Shown here: in pieces, positions 30,706 through 40,017 of the stretch
Position numbering within the stretch: position 1 is the stretch's first letter
Layout: every line of letters begins with the position of its first letter
Translations under genes and position numbers: made by a program
The notes under the pieces: model-generated
What the model was told of the DNA's origin: nothing
Database searches by the model: none
What the model saw: only the letters and a program-made list of their open reading frames with translations
Assembly: GCF_008085905.1 (NCBI RefSeq)
Contig: NZ_VSFF01000008.1
Coordinates: 310,001-374,000, forward strand
Source of the DNA: Actinomadura syzygii
GTDB taxonomy: Bacteria > Actinomycetota > Actinomycetes > Streptosporangiales > Streptosporangiaceae
DNA: 64,000 bases
Direction: 5' to 3'

Positions 30706-31905
30706 ATGTCCGCGGCACTGTCGGCACTGTCGGGCCTGCGCGTGCTGGAGATCCCCGGGCCCTACGGCCAGTACGCCGGCAAGCTGCTGGCCGACCAGGG
30801 CGCCGAGGTCGTGCTGGTCGAACCCCCCGGAGGGGCCGCGACGCGGCGGGCCGCCCCGTACGTGGCCGACGAGCCGGGACCGGACACGAGCCTGGCGTTC
30901 GCCTACTACAACGCCAACAAGCGCTCCATCGTCCTCGACCTGGACGCGGAGGAGGGCAGGGTCGCGTTCCGCGCGCTGGCCGCCTCCTACGACGTGGTGC
31001 TCGACGGCAGCGGCGTGGTGGGCAACCTCGACGCGCTCGGGCTGGGTTACGACCAACTCAGCGCCCTCCGCCCAGAGCTGGTCATGACGGTCGTGACGCC
31101 GTTCGGCACGGACGGCCCGTACGCCGATCACCAGGCGACCGACCTCGTGCTGATGGCCCTCGGCGGGCTGCTCGGCCTCGGCGGCTACGCCGACGGCATC
31201 CCGACCCGCGCATACGGCGACCAGGCGCTGCTCGCGGCCGCCCAGTTCGCCGCGGTCGGCACGATGCTCGCGGTGCTCCAGGCCGAGCGGACCGGACGCG
31301 GCCAACTGGTGGACGTGTCGGCGCAGGAGGCCGTCGTCATGGCGCACGAGAACGCGGTCCAGTGGTACGCCCTCGAACACGTCGACCGGCGCCGCAACGG
31401 CGGCGAGGCGCGGCAGGCCGCGGTCGGCGTCTACCCGTGCCGGGACGGCCACGTCTACCTGCTGGCCAAGGGCCTCGGTGTCTTCTGGGACGAGCTCGTC
31501 GGCTGGCTCGAGGCCGAAGGCGTCGAGGGCGCGGCCTCGCTGCGCGACCCGAAGTGGAAGGACGACGCCTACAACTCCAGCGACGAGGGCAAGGCCGAGT
31601 TCGCGACGATCTTCGGCCGGTTCGCCATGAACCGGACGAAGGCGGAGCTGTACGAGGCGGCCAAGCGGGCGCGGCTGCCGCTCTGCCCGGTCAACACGCC
31701 CGCCGATCTGATCGCCGGCCCGCAGCTCGCGGCGCGCGGCTACTTCGTCGACGTCCCGCACCCGCCGACCGGGCGGACGCTGCGGATGCCCGGCACGCCG
31801 TTCACCCTGTCCGCGTGCCCCCGCGCCGAGACGGTCCCCGCGCCGTCGCCCGGTGCGCACACCGCCGACGTGGTCGGCCCGCTGACCCTTGGAGCGCAGT
31901 CATGA
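30706..31905 (+). CDS. CaiB/BaiF CoA-transferase, first of a tandem pair
   Basis: 399 aa. GLRVLEIPGPYGQYAGKLLADQGAEVVLVE (about 10-40), NANKRSIVLDLDAEEGR, then RAYGDQALLAAAQFAAVG with the presumed catalytic Asp, and RTGRGQLVDVSAQEAVV. Starts at ATG 30706 with AGGAGGG 5 nt upstream. Overlaps the next CaiB gene by ATGA. Tandem CaiB genes can form heteromeric CoA-transferases (as in succinyl-CoA:benzylsuccinate or mesaconate-type systems), which may apply here; substrate unknown. Confidence 0.9.
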   Translation: MSAALSALSGLRVLEIPGPYGQYAGKLLADQGAEVVLVEPPGGAATRRAAPYVADEPGPDTSLAFAYYNANKRSIVLDLDAEEGRVAFRALAASYDVVLDGSGVVGNLDALGLGYDQLSALRPELVMTVVTPFGTDGPYADHQATDLVLMALGGLLGLGGYADGIPTRAYGDQALLAAAQFAAVGTMLAVLQAERTGRGQLVDVSAQEAVVMAHENAVQWYALEHVDRRRNGGEARQAAVGVYPCRDGHVYLLAKGLGVFWDELVGWLEAEGVEGAASLRDPKWKDDAYNSSDEGKAEFATIFGRFAMNRTKAELYEAAKRARLPLCPVNTPADLIAGPQLAARGYFVDVPHPPTGRTLRMPGTPFTLSACPRAETVPAPSPGAHTADVVGPLTLGAQS

Positions 31906-33143
31906 CGGTCACCGCCCTGCCGCTGGACGGCGTCCGCGTCGTCGACTTCACCTGGCTCGGCGCCGGCCCGTACACGACCCGGACGCTCGCCGACCACGGC
32001 GCCGAGGTCATCCGGATCGAGTCCGCCAAGCGGACGGACCGGCTGCGCGTCCTGCCGCCGTTCGCCGGAGGCAGGCGCGAGGGCAGCGTCAACCGCAGCG
32101 GGTACTTCGCCGACCGCAACAGCAACAAGCTGGGCGTGACGATCAACCTGAAGGACCCGGCGGGCGTCGACCTGGTGCTGAGGCTGATCGCGACCGCCGA
32201 CGTGGTCGCCAGCAACTTCACGCCTGGCACGCTCCAAAGCCTCGGCCTCGGCTACGAGCAGGCCCGCGCGGTGAAGCCCGACATCATCTTCCTCGAGATG
32301 GGCATGCAGGGCGCGACCGGCCCGGACGCCTCCGTCGTCGGCTACGGCCAGACGGTCAGCGCGCTGACCGGCCTCTACCACCTGTCCGGCCTGCCGGGCC
32401 GGGTGCCGGTCGGGACGGGGACGAACTACCCCGACCACGTCCCCGCGCCCGCGCACTCCGCGTTCGCCGTCCTCGTCGCGCTGCGCCACCACCGCCGGAC
32501 GGGGGAGGGGCAGTACATCGACCTCTCCCAGGCCGAGACCATGGTCTCCCTGCTGGGACCGGCCGTCCTCGACTGCTCGGTGAACGGCCGGGACAACGGA
32601 CCGCGGGGCAACCGCGCGGACTACGCCGCCCCGCAGGGCGTCTACCCCGCCGCGGGCGAGGACCGCTGGATCGCGATCAGCGTCCTCGACGACGCGCAGT
32701 GGACGAGCCTCACCGCTGAGCTCGACGTTCCCGAACTCGCCGACGCGTACCCGGCCGCCGCCGACCGCCACGCCGCGCACGACGAGATCGACGCCGCCCT
32801 CGCGAAGCGCACGGCGGCCGCCGACCCGTTCGAGCTGGCGGCCCGCCTCCAGGCGCGGGGAGTGCCGGCGGCGGCGGTCAACACCTTCGGCGACCTGATC
32901 GAGTCCGACCCGCAGCTCGCGCACCGGGGCCACTTCGCCGTGCTCGACCATCCCGAGATGGGGCCGTCCGTATACAACGCCCCGCCGTACCGGCTGCGCG
33001 GCGTCGACGGCGGCGACGTGGGCGCGATCATGCGGACGCCCGCGCCGCTGCTCGGCCAGCACACCCGCGACGTCTGCTCCCGGGTGCTCGGCCTGGACGA
33101 CGCGACCATCGACGAGCTGGCCGGACGCGGGGTGCTCGGATGA
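31902..33143 (+). CDS. CaiB/BaiF CoA-transferase, second of a tandem pair
   Basis: 413 aa. GVRVVDFTWLGAGPYTTRTLADHGAEVIRIE (about 10-40), NSNKLGVTINLKDPAG, the presumed catalytic Asp in GTNYPDHVPAPAHSAF, and RTGEGQYIDLSQAETMV. Clearly a distinct sequence from its neighbour, so not a recent duplicate. Overlaps both neighbours by 4 nt. In the same transcript as a thiolase-fold/DUF35 pair and two PrpD proteins, it most likely makes the CoA ester they use. Confidence 0.9.
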   Translation: MTVTALPLDGVRVVDFTWLGAGPYTTRTLADHGAEVIRIESAKRTDRLRVLPPFAGGRREGSVNRSGYFADRNSNKLGVTINLKDPAGVDLVLRLIATADVVASNFTPGTLQSLGLGYEQARAVKPDIIFLEMGMQGATGPDASVVGYGQTVSALTGLYHLSGLPGRVPVGTGTNYPDHVPAPAHSAFAVLVALRHHRRTGEGQYIDLSQAETMVSLLGPAVLDCSVNGRDNGPRGNRADYAAPQGVYPAAGEDRWIAISVLDDAQWTSLTAELDVPELADAYPAAADRHAAHDEIDAALAKRTAAADPFELAARLQARGVPAAAVNTFGDLIESDPQLAHRGHFAVLDHPEMGPSVYNAPPYRLRGVDGGDVGAIMRTPAPLLGQHTRDVCSRVLGLDDATIDELAGRGVLG

Positions 33144-34303
33144 ACCCGTCCAGGCGCGCGGCGATCGTCGGGGTGGGGCTCACCCCGCAGGGCAAGCTGC
33201 CGGGATCGACGAACCTCTCGCTGGAGACGGACGCCTTCAAGACGGCGCTCGCCGACTCCGGCCTGGCCAAGGACGACATCGACGGGCTGCTCTCCGAGCC
33301 GGGCACGACCGACATGCACTGGGCGCTGGACTACCTGCGCCTCGGCCGGGCCCTCGGCATCAACCCGAAGTACACCGGCAGCTTCGCGATGGGCGGCGCG
33401 ACGGCGGGCAACCTCGTGCAGCTCGCCGCGATGGCCGTCACGTCCGGCATGGCCGAGTACGTCGCGTGCTGCTTCGGTGACGCCGCCAAGACGGGCAAGC
33501 GCCGACCGCTCCAGGCGGCGGGCGGCTACCTCGGCGTGGAGACCGCCAACAACGGCGTGTGGGGCGCGTTCGGGGCGGCGACGTGGAGCGCGATCACCGC
33601 GAGCCGTCACATGGCGCTCTACGGGACGACCGACGACCAGCTCGGCGAGGTCGCCGTGAGCGCCCGCGCGTTCGCCGCGATGAACCCGGCCGCCATGATG
33701 CGGAACCCGATCACCCTGGAAGACCACCACGCCTCGAAGATGATCGTCGAGCCGTTCCGGCTGCTGGACTGCTGCCTGGTCAGCGACGGCGGAGCGTGCG
33801 TCATCGTCACCACCGCGGAGCGGGCCCGCGATCTCAGGCAGCCGGTGATCACGATCGCGGGCATGGGACAGGGCTTCATCACGCAGGACCACGAGTGCGA
33901 GGAGTGGTGGTACGGCCCGCACCAGAAGGCCGCGATGGACCGCGCCTACGCGATGGCCGGACTCGGGCCGCAGGACGTCGACGTCGCCGAGCTGTACGAC
34001 AACTTCACCATCAGCACGATCCTCTGGCTTGAGCACGCCGGGTTCTGCAAGGTCGGCGAGGGCGGGCCGTTCGTGCAGGGAGGACGCATCGGTCCGGGCG
34101 GCGAGCTGCCGGTCAACACGCACGGCGGGCACCTGTCCGCCGGGCACCCGCAGGGCTGGTGGACGCTCATCGAGGCCGTCGAGCAGCTGCGCGGCGCGTC
34201 CGGCGACCGGCAGGCGCCGGACGCCGAGGTCGCGCTCGTCGGCGGCCGCGGGCTCGTCCTGAACACCGCGAGCGCCCTGCTGCTCACCGGAGGCGGACGA
34301 TGA
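33140..34303 (+). CDS. Thiolase-fold protein lacking the nucleophilic Cys (aldolase/lipid-transfer type), pair 2
   Basis: 387 aa. The thiolase nucleophile region reads GSFAMGGATAGNLVQ, with no Cys, and the distal Cys motif is ALVGGRGLVLN. Retained: ELYDNFTISTILWLEHAGFC, KVGEGGPFVQGG and THGGHLSAGHPQG. Like pair 1 it precedes a DUF35 gene by an ATGA overlap, the arrangement seen with steroid side-chain retro-aldolases. Overall similarity to the pair-1 protein looks limited outside these motifs, so the two pairs probably cleave different substrates. Confidence 0.85.
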   Translation: MNPSRRAAIVGVGLTPQGKLPGSTNLSLETDAFKTALADSGLAKDDIDGLLSEPGTTDMHWALDYLRLGRALGINPKYTGSFAMGGATAGNLVQLAAMAVTSGMAEYVACCFGDAAKTGKRRPLQAAGGYLGVETANNGVWGAFGAATWSAITASRHMALYGTTDDQLGEVAVSARAFAAMNPAAMMRNPITLEDHHASKMIVEPFRLLDCCLVSDGGACVIVTTAERARDLRQPVITIAGMGQGFITQDHECEEWWYGPHQKAAMDRAYAMAGLGPQDVDVAELYDNFTISTILWLEHAGFCKVGEGGPFVQGGRIGPGGELPVNTHGGHLSAGHPQGWWTLIEAVEQLRGASGDRQAPDAEVALVGGRGLVLNTASALLLTGGGR

Positions 34304-34713
34304 CGACCCCCGAGAAGCCCATCCCGACTGTCACCGACGAGAACCGTCCGTTCTGGGACGGGTGCGCAGCGGGCGAACTGCGCATGCAGCGGTGCGCGTC
34401 GTGCTCGCACGTCCGGTACCCCGTCCAGCCGCTCTGCCCGAAGTGCCTGGACGACTCCGCCGAGTGGACGGCCCTGTCCGGACGCGGCGAGGTCTTCGCG
34501 AAGGTGATCTACCAGCGGGCGTTCAACCCGGCCTTCGCCGCCGACGTCCCGTACAACCTGGTCCTGGTCCAGCTCGACGAGGGCCCGCGGATGTACGGAA
34601 ACGTCGTCGGCCCGGCCGACGACGGGATCCGGGTGGGCGCGGCCGTCGCCGTCTGCTTCGACGAGGTCGCCGAAGGCGTGTCCGTCCCGCGCTTCCGACT
34701 CGCCACCGACTGA
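34300..34713 (+). CDS. DUF35 (zinc ribbon plus OB-fold) partner protein, pair 2
   Basis: 137 aa. N-terminal helix TDENRPFWDGCAAGELRMQ, zinc ribbon CASCSHVRYPVQPLCPKC (about 32-49), OB fold SGRGEVFAKVIYQR, YNLVLVQLDEGPRMYGNVV. The expected complex partner of the thiolase-fold protein immediately upstream. Ends 12 nt before PrpD paralogue B. Confidence 0.9.
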   Translation: MTTPEKPIPTVTDENRPFWDGCAAGELRMQRCASCSHVRYPVQPLCPKCLDDSAEWTALSGRGEVFAKVIYQRAFNPAFAADVPYNLVLVQLDEGPRMYGNVVGPADDGIRVGAAVAVCFDEVAEGVSVPRFRLATD

Positions 34714-34725
34714 CAGGAGTCCGCG

Positions 34726-36144
34726 TTGGACCGCACCACCGAGAGCATCGTCGAATACGCGCTGTCCTACTCCCTGGACGACCTCACTCCGCCGGTGATG
34801 GAGGCGGCGCTGAACCACATGGTCGACACGGTCGCCGTGGCGATCGCGGGCACCACGGCCGAGTCGTCCAGGATCGCGACGAGGCTCGCCACCGCCTACC
34901 GGACGACCACCGGCGCGACCGTGGTCGGCGCCGACCGCACCGCCTCGCCCGACTGGGCCGCCTTCGCCAACTCCCTCATGGTCCGCACCTACGACTGGAA
35001 CGACGGGATGCAGGCGCGCGGCGGCGGGCACCCCAGCGACATGATCCCCGGCCTGTGGGCGGTCGCGGAGACGGTGCACGCCTCCGGTCGGGACCTGCTC
35101 GTCGCGACCGCGCTGGCGTACGAGCTGCTCGGCGGCCTCGGCGTCGTGGTCGAACGCGGCCCGTGGGACCAGGGCCTGTTCATGGGCGGCGCCGTCGCGC
35201 TCGCCGCCGGCCGCCTGCTCGGCCTGGACCGGCAGCGGCTCGGCGAGGCGGCGTCGCTCGCCTACACGACCGCGATGCCGCTGTCGGTGCACCGCTGGGG
35301 CGCGCTGAGCATGATGAAGGGCGCCTCGACGGCGATGTCGGTCCGCAACGGCGTGTTCTGCGCGCTGCTGGCCCGGGACGGGTTCACCTCCGCGCCCGAG
35401 CCGATCGACGGCTTCTACGGGCTGGCGCACATCGTCGGCGAGTTCACCCCGCGGCTGCCCGTCATGCCCGGCGGGCCCAGCGTCATCGAGATGTCGCACC
35501 AGAAGCCGGTGCCCGCCGAGAGCCAGGTGCTCGGCCTGCTCGACAAGGTCCCGGAGATCCGGGCGTGGGCGGCCGGCGGCGAGATCGTCTCGATCGACGT
35601 GGAGATGAGCGAGCGGGCGGTGCGGCACGTCGCCGACCCGGCCAAGTACGACCCGCGGAACCGCGAGACCGCCGACCACAGCCTGCCGTACCTGCTCGCG
35701 GTGGCGCTGGCCGACGGCGAGGTCACGCTCGACTCGTACCGTCCGGAGCGGCTCCGCGACCCGGCGCTGCGCGCGGTCATGGAAAGGATCAAGGTGCGCC
35801 CGAACGAGGAGTTCACCAAGATCCGCGCCGAGTTCGACGGCGTCACGCGCGCCCACCCGGTCAAGGCCGTCTTCCGGCTGGCGGACGGGCGCGAGCGCGT
35901 CGAGGACCTCCGCTTCCACAAGGGCCATTTCCGAGATCCGATGACGCGGGCCGACCTGGACCGCAAGTTCGAGCTGGCCTGCCGGGGCGTGGCGAGCGCG
36001 GCCCAGCGCGACGCGATCCGCGAGGCGTGGTGGCGCCTGGAGTCCGCCGCCGACGCCGCCGGCCCGATAGGCATGCTCGCGAAGTTCGATGGCCGACCTT
36101 CCGAGGGTCTGGAGGGCGTCTCCCAGAAAGGTGCGGCGGCATGA
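34726..36144 (+). CDS. MmgE/PrpD-family protein, paralogue B
   Basis: 472 aa. Very similar in motif layout to paralogue A: VRTYDWNDGMQARGGGHPSD, WDQGLFMGGAVALAAGR, HRWGALSMMKGASTA, PAKYDPRNRETADHSLPYL and FHKGHFRDPMTRADLD. TTG start (TTG-GAC) with CAGGAG 6 nt upstream. Sits in the CaiB2 - thiolase-fold - DUF35 - PrpD - LLM - PrpD - MFS operon and overlaps the LLM gene by ATGA. Function as for the family (dehydratase, isomerase or decarboxylase on a polycarboxylate). Confidence 0.88.
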   Translation: MDRTTESIVEYALSYSLDDLTPPVMEAALNHMVDTVAVAIAGTTAESSRIATRLATAYRTTTGATVVGADRTASPDWAAFANSLMVRTYDWNDGMQARGGGHPSDMIPGLWAVAETVHASGRDLLVATALAYELLGGLGVVVERGPWDQGLFMGGAVALAAGRLLGLDRQRLGEAASLAYTTAMPLSVHRWGALSMMKGASTAMSVRNGVFCALLARDGFTSAPEPIDGFYGLAHIVGEFTPRLPVMPGGPSVIEMSHQKPVPAESQVLGLLDKVPEIRAWAAGGEIVSIDVEMSERAVRHVADPAKYDPRNRETADHSLPYLLAVALADGEVTLDSYRPERLRDPALRAVMERIKVRPNEEFTKIRAEFDGVTRAHPVKAVFRLADGRERVEDLRFHKGHFRDPMTRADLDRKFELACRGVASAAQRDAIREAWWRLESAADAAGPIGMLAKFDGRPSEGLEGVSQKGAAA

Positions 36145-37181
36145 AGGTGACTGTTCGGATCTCTGCCGCGCCCGCCTTCGACGGCGGTGCGGCGGGAGTC
36201 GGCGCGTTCGCCGAGCGGATCCGCCGCGCGGACGAGTACGGCTTCCACCGGATCTCCGTGGGCGACACCCAGCTCAACAACCTGGAGTGCTTCACCGCGC
36301 TGGGCGTGGCCGCGCAGCACAGCTCGCGCGCGATGCTCGGCCCCGGCGTCACGAACCCGGTGACGCGCGACGTCGGCGTCATGGCCAACACGCTCGCCAG
36401 CCTCGACGCGGTCAGCGGCGGGCGGATGTTCTGCCTGCTGGCGCGCGGCGATGGAGCGGTCCACAACGCCGGTCTGCGACCGGCGACCGTCGACCAGATC
36501 GGCGCGTACTTCCAGGCGCTCAAGGATCTGCTGAACACCGGCTACGCGACCTTCGGCGACCGTGCGGTCCGCCTGCCGTGGGCCGGGAAGCACGAGCGGA
36601 AGGTGCCGCTGTACCTCGTCGCCGAAGGCCCGCGGATGCTGCGCCTGGCCGGGCGGATCGCGGACGGCGTGTTCGTCGGCGCCGGGCTGACCCAGGAGGT
36701 CGTCGACGACGCGCTGGCGAAGATCGCGAGCGGTGCCGAGTCGGCCGGACGCACCATCGCCGACCTGGACATCTGGTGGGACACCCGCAGCGGCGTCGCC
36801 CTGACCCGCGACGACGCGATGCACCGCGCCCGCGAGAGCCTCGCGTCGGTGGGCAACCACGTCTTCCGCGCCGGTTTCGAGGGCAAGCACGCGCCGCCCG
36901 AACTGCACGACCGGCTGCGCGAGTACGCGCGGCGCTTCGACTACTCGGAGAAGGGGACGTCCGTCCAGAACGGCCCCCTGATGGACGAGCTCGGGCTGAC
37001 GGACTACTTCGAGCGGCGGTTCGGCGTCATCGGCACGCCGGAGCAGATCGTGCGGCGGCTGCGCGAGCTGGAGAAGCTCGGCGTCACGCAGGTCAGCATG
37101 GCGAGCCACGACCGCGGGCTGAAGGGCGTGCCGGACAGCGTCACGCTGCTGGGCGAGGCCGTTCTGCCTCACGTCCGGTGA
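36141..37181 (+). CDS. LLM-class flavin/F420-dependent oxidoreductase
   Basis: 346 aa. AERIRRADEYGFHRISVGDTQ, GPGVTNPVTRDVGVMANTLASLD (about 72-94), GGRMFCLLARGDGAVHNAG and the C-terminal IGTPEQIVRRLRELEKLGV. Resembles F420-dependent methylene-H4MPT-reductase-like LLM proteins; whether FMN or F420 is used cannot be seen. Overlaps both PrpD neighbours by 4 nt, so it serves the same route. Distinct from the LLM protein at 24843. Confidence 0.86.
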   Translation: MKVTVRISAAPAFDGGAAGVGAFAERIRRADEYGFHRISVGDTQLNNLECFTALGVAAQHSSRAMLGPGVTNPVTRDVGVMANTLASLDAVSGGRMFCLLARGDGAVHNAGLRPATVDQIGAYFQALKDLLNTGYATFGDRAVRLPWAGKHERKVPLYLVAEGPRMLRLAGRIADGVFVGAGLTQEVVDDALAKIASGAESAGRTIADLDIWWDTRSGVALTRDDAMHRARESLASVGNHVFRAGFEGKHAPPELHDRLREYARRFDYSEKGTSVQNGPLMDELGLTDYFERRFGVIGTPEQIVRRLRELEKLGVTQVSMASHDRGLKGVPDSVTLLGEAVLPHVR

Positions 37182-38566
37182 GCGGCCCGACCGGGTCGAT
37201 CACCGCGGGAGTCGCGTCGCTCATCGCGGACACCCCGCGGTCGGCGGTTCCCCCGGCCGCGCTGGAAGCGGCGAGACGCCACGTCCTCGACACGTTCGGC
37301 GTCACGCTCGCCGGTTCGGCGGAGCCCGTCGTCGCCGCGGCCCTAGACGTGCTCGCCCACCCGCCGTCGGCGGGCGGGGCCGCGCTCGTCGGGCTGGGCC
37401 GGTGGGCGGGTCCCGTCGACGCGGCGCTCGTCAACGCCGTGTCGGCGCACGCGATCGACTACGACGACGTGCACAGCCACGTGCGCGGACATCCGTCGGC
37501 CTGCGTCCTGCCCGCCGCGCTCGCCGCCGCCGAGCAGGCCGGACTGGACGGCGCGGGCCTGCTGGACGCGTACGTCGTCGGGGTCGAGGTGGCGGGCCGG
37601 GTCGGCCGCGGCTTCGACGCCTCCCACGCCCGGCAGGGCTTCCACAGCACCAGCACGCTCGGCGTGCTGGGCGCGGTGGCGGCGGCCGCGCGGGCGTTCG
37701 GGCTGACCGCCGGGCAGACCGCGCACGCGCTCGGCATCGCGGCCTCGTCCGCGGGCGGGCTGCGGAGCAACTTCGGGACGATGACCAAGCCCCTGCACGC
37801 CGGGTTCGCGGCCCGCGACGGCGTCGCCGCCGCGCTGCTGGCGCGGCGCGGGGTGACCGCGACCGAGACGGTCCTGGACGGGCCGGGCTCGTTCACCCGC
37901 GTGTACTGCCCGGACGGCGGCGAGCCGGACGCGGCCCTCGGCCCGGACGGGCCGTGGGAGATCCTCGTCCCCGGCATCGCGATCAAGAAGTACCCGTGCT
38001 GCAACCGCGGCCACCGCACCGCGGACGCCGTCCTGGACCTGGTCCGCAACCTGGACCTCCGCGCGGACGACATCGCCGAGGTGCGGGTCCGCATGCCCGC
38101 GGGCCAGGTCGACGGCGCGGGCCGCGTCGGGCCGATGACCTTCCCCCGTCCCGCGTCGGGGCTGGAGGCGAAGTTCAGCATGCAGTACGTGGTCGCGGCG
38201 GCGGTGCTGCACCGCGCCCTGCCGATGGCCGCGTTCACCGACGAGGGCGTGCGCGACCGGCGGATCGCCGGCCTGATCGGGCGGGTCCGTCCGGTGAACC
38301 GCCCGGACGGGGACGACCGCGTCGAGGTCGTGATCACGGAGCGGTCCGGCGCCGTCCACGCGCGCTCGGTGCGGTTCACCCGCGGCGACCCGCGCGGCGG
38401 CGCGCCGCTGCCGTGGGACGAGCTGCTGGTGAAGTACCGCGACTGCGCCGTCCCCGTCCTCGGCGAGGACGCGACCGCCCGGTCGGCCGCGCTCGTCGAG
38501 CGCCTGCCCGCCCTGCCGGACCTCCGCGAGCTGACCGGACTGCTGGCCGGGACGACCGCGGGATGA
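37178..38566 (+). CDS. MmgE/PrpD-family protein, divergent paralogue C
   Basis: 462 aa. Classical PrpD layout: AHAIDYDDVHSHVRGHPSAC (about 88-107), GFHSTSTLGVLGAVAAAA, GTMTKPLHAGFAARDG, IKKYPCCNRGHRTAD and SGLEAKFSMQYVVAA. It keeps the DYDD and KP-H residues of canonical PrpD and is unlike paralogues A, B and D, which have DWNDG. So this operon carries two different PrpD types, probably for two steps. GTG start overlapping the LLM stop (GTGA). Confidence 0.88.
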   Translation: MSGPTGSITAGVASLIADTPRSAVPPAALEAARRHVLDTFGVTLAGSAEPVVAAALDVLAHPPSAGGAALVGLGRWAGPVDAALVNAVSAHAIDYDDVHSHVRGHPSACVLPAALAAAEQAGLDGAGLLDAYVVGVEVAGRVGRGFDASHARQGFHSTSTLGVLGAVAAAARAFGLTAGQTAHALGIAASSAGGLRSNFGTMTKPLHAGFAARDGVAAALLARRGVTATETVLDGPGSFTRVYCPDGGEPDAALGPDGPWEILVPGIAIKKYPCCNRGHRTADAVLDLVRNLDLRADDIAEVRVRMPAGQVDGAGRVGPMTFPRPASGLEAKFSMQYVVAAAVLHRALPMAAFTDEGVRDRRIAGLIGRVRPVNRPDGDDRVEVVITERSGAVHARSVRFTRGDPRGGAPLPWDELLVKYRDCAVPVLGEDATARSAALVERLPALPDLRELTGLLAGTTAG

Positions 38567-39888
38567 GTTCGAGCCTGCGCGCACTGAACTCCCGCAACTA
38601 CCGGCTCTGGGTGTCCGGGACGGTCCTGTCGAACATCGGCACCTGGATTCAGCGCACCTCGCAGGACTGGCTCGTCCTCACGGAGCTGACGCACCACTCG
38701 GGTCTCGCGACCGGGATCACCACGGGGCTCCAGTTCGCCCCGCTGCTGGTGTTCTCCACGCACGCGGGCCTGCTGGCCGACCGGCTGAACAAGCGCAACG
38801 TCCTGATCGGCGCCCAGTCGCTGATGGCGGTGTCCGCGCTGACGCTGGGGCTGCTCGTCGTCACGCACACCGCGCAGTTGTGGCACGTGTTCGCGTGCGC
38901 GTTCCTGCTCGGCTGCGGGACGGCGCTGGACACGCCGTTCCGGCAGGCGTTCGTCTCGGAGGTCGTGCCGCGCTCGGACGTGCCGAGCGCGGTGAGCCTC
39001 AACAGCGCGTCGATGAACATCGCCCGGCTCGTCGGCCCCGGCGTCGCCGGGCTGATCATCGCGGCGTGGGGCACCGGGCCGGGCTTCCTGATCAATGCCG
39101 GCAGCTTCGTCGCGGTGCTGACCGGCCTCGCCCGGATGCGGCAGTCGGACATGTACACGAGCGGCCGCCTGCCGCGCGGCAAGGGCCAGATCCGGGAGGG
39201 CCTGCGCTACGTGCGCGGCCGCCCCGACCTGCTGATGATCTTCGCGAGCGCGGGGCTCGTCTGCACGATCGCCTTCAACTGGCAGGTCACCGGCGCGCTG
39301 ATGGCGAGCGGCGCGTTCCACCGGGGGCCGCGCGCCTATGGTCTGCTGGGCACCTGCATGGCGGTCGGCTGCCTGATCGCCGCCTTCACCAACGCCCGGC
39401 GGACACGGCCGCGCATCGCGCTGGTCAGCCTGGCGTCACTCGGTCTCGGCGTCGCGATGACCGTCGGCTCGCAGCTTCCGGTGTACGGGTTGTATGCAGC
39501 CGCCACGGTCCCGATCGGATTCTTCGCGATCACGTTCATCAACATCACCAACGTCTCGGTGCAGATGACCACGCCGGCGCGTTTCCGGGGCCGCGTGGTG
39601 TCGCTGTACGTCCTCGTCCTGCAAGGCGGGACACCGCTCGGCGCCCCGCTCGTCGGGTGGCTCGGCACCCAGTTCGGGGCCCGCTGGTCGGTGCTCGCGG
39701 GCGGCCTCTCCGCCCTGGTGGCAGCGGTTGGCGGCCTCCTTCTGATGCGGCTGCGGCCGGGGATCGTCCGGCGCTACGAGGACGCCATCGCGGCCGAGGC
39801 GCGGACGGACGCGGCGGCCCGCGGGCCCGCCGCCGGGTCCGCCCCGGAGCAGGGGCTCGCCGACGCGGGCCCGGCCGCCGCCGACTAG
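38563..39888 (+). CDS. MFS transporter (MFS_3/EntS-like)
   Basis: 441 aa with about 10-12 hydrophobic segments. RNYRLWVSGTVLSNIGTWIQRTSQDWLVL at residues ~9-37 is the usual start of the MFS_3 group, with HAGLLADRLNKRNV as the loop 2-3 motif. C-terminal ~40 residues are Ala/Gly-rich and cytoplasmic. The group contains exporters, so it may expel a pathway intermediate rather than import substrate. Last gene of the 30.7-39.9 kb operon, overlapping PrpD by ATGA. Confidence 0.86.
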   Translation: MSSSLRALNSRNYRLWVSGTVLSNIGTWIQRTSQDWLVLTELTHHSGLATGITTGLQFAPLLVFSTHAGLLADRLNKRNVLIGAQSLMAVSALTLGLLVVTHTAQLWHVFACAFLLGCGTALDTPFRQAFVSEVVPRSDVPSAVSLNSASMNIARLVGPGVAGLIIAAWGTGPGFLINAGSFVAVLTGLARMRQSDMYTSGRLPRGKGQIREGLRYVRGRPDLLMIFASAGLVCTIAFNWQVTGALMASGAFHRGPRAYGLLGTCMAVGCLIAAFTNARRTRPRIALVSLASLGLGVAMTVGSQLPVYGLYAAATVPIGFFAITFINITNVSVQMTTPARFRGRVVSLYVLVLQGGTPLGAPLVGWLGTQFGARWSVLAGGLSALVAAVGGLLLMRLRPGIVRRYEDAIAAEARTDAAARGPAAGSAPEQGLADAGPAAAD

Positions 39889-39981
39889 CCGCGCGACCTG
39901 CCCGGCCACCGCGAAACGACCTCGGAATCGACCTTGAATCGGCCATTGCCTGACCGCTGGCGGTGAGCTACGGTACATCTT

Positions 39982-40001
39982 GTATGTAATCGGCATGCAA
40001 T
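39982..40001 (+). promoter_or_regulatory. Cluster operator, copy 11 (before ThDP/dehydrogenase operon)
   Basis: GTATGT AATCG GCATGC AAT, 16 nt before the TTG start. Confidence 0.75.
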
Positions 40002-40017
40002 CTTGAGGGGACGTGCC

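Noticed and set aside
39490..39500. GTATGCAG inside the MFS gene
   Set aside because: Lone half-site inside coding sequence, no partner at the right spacing.
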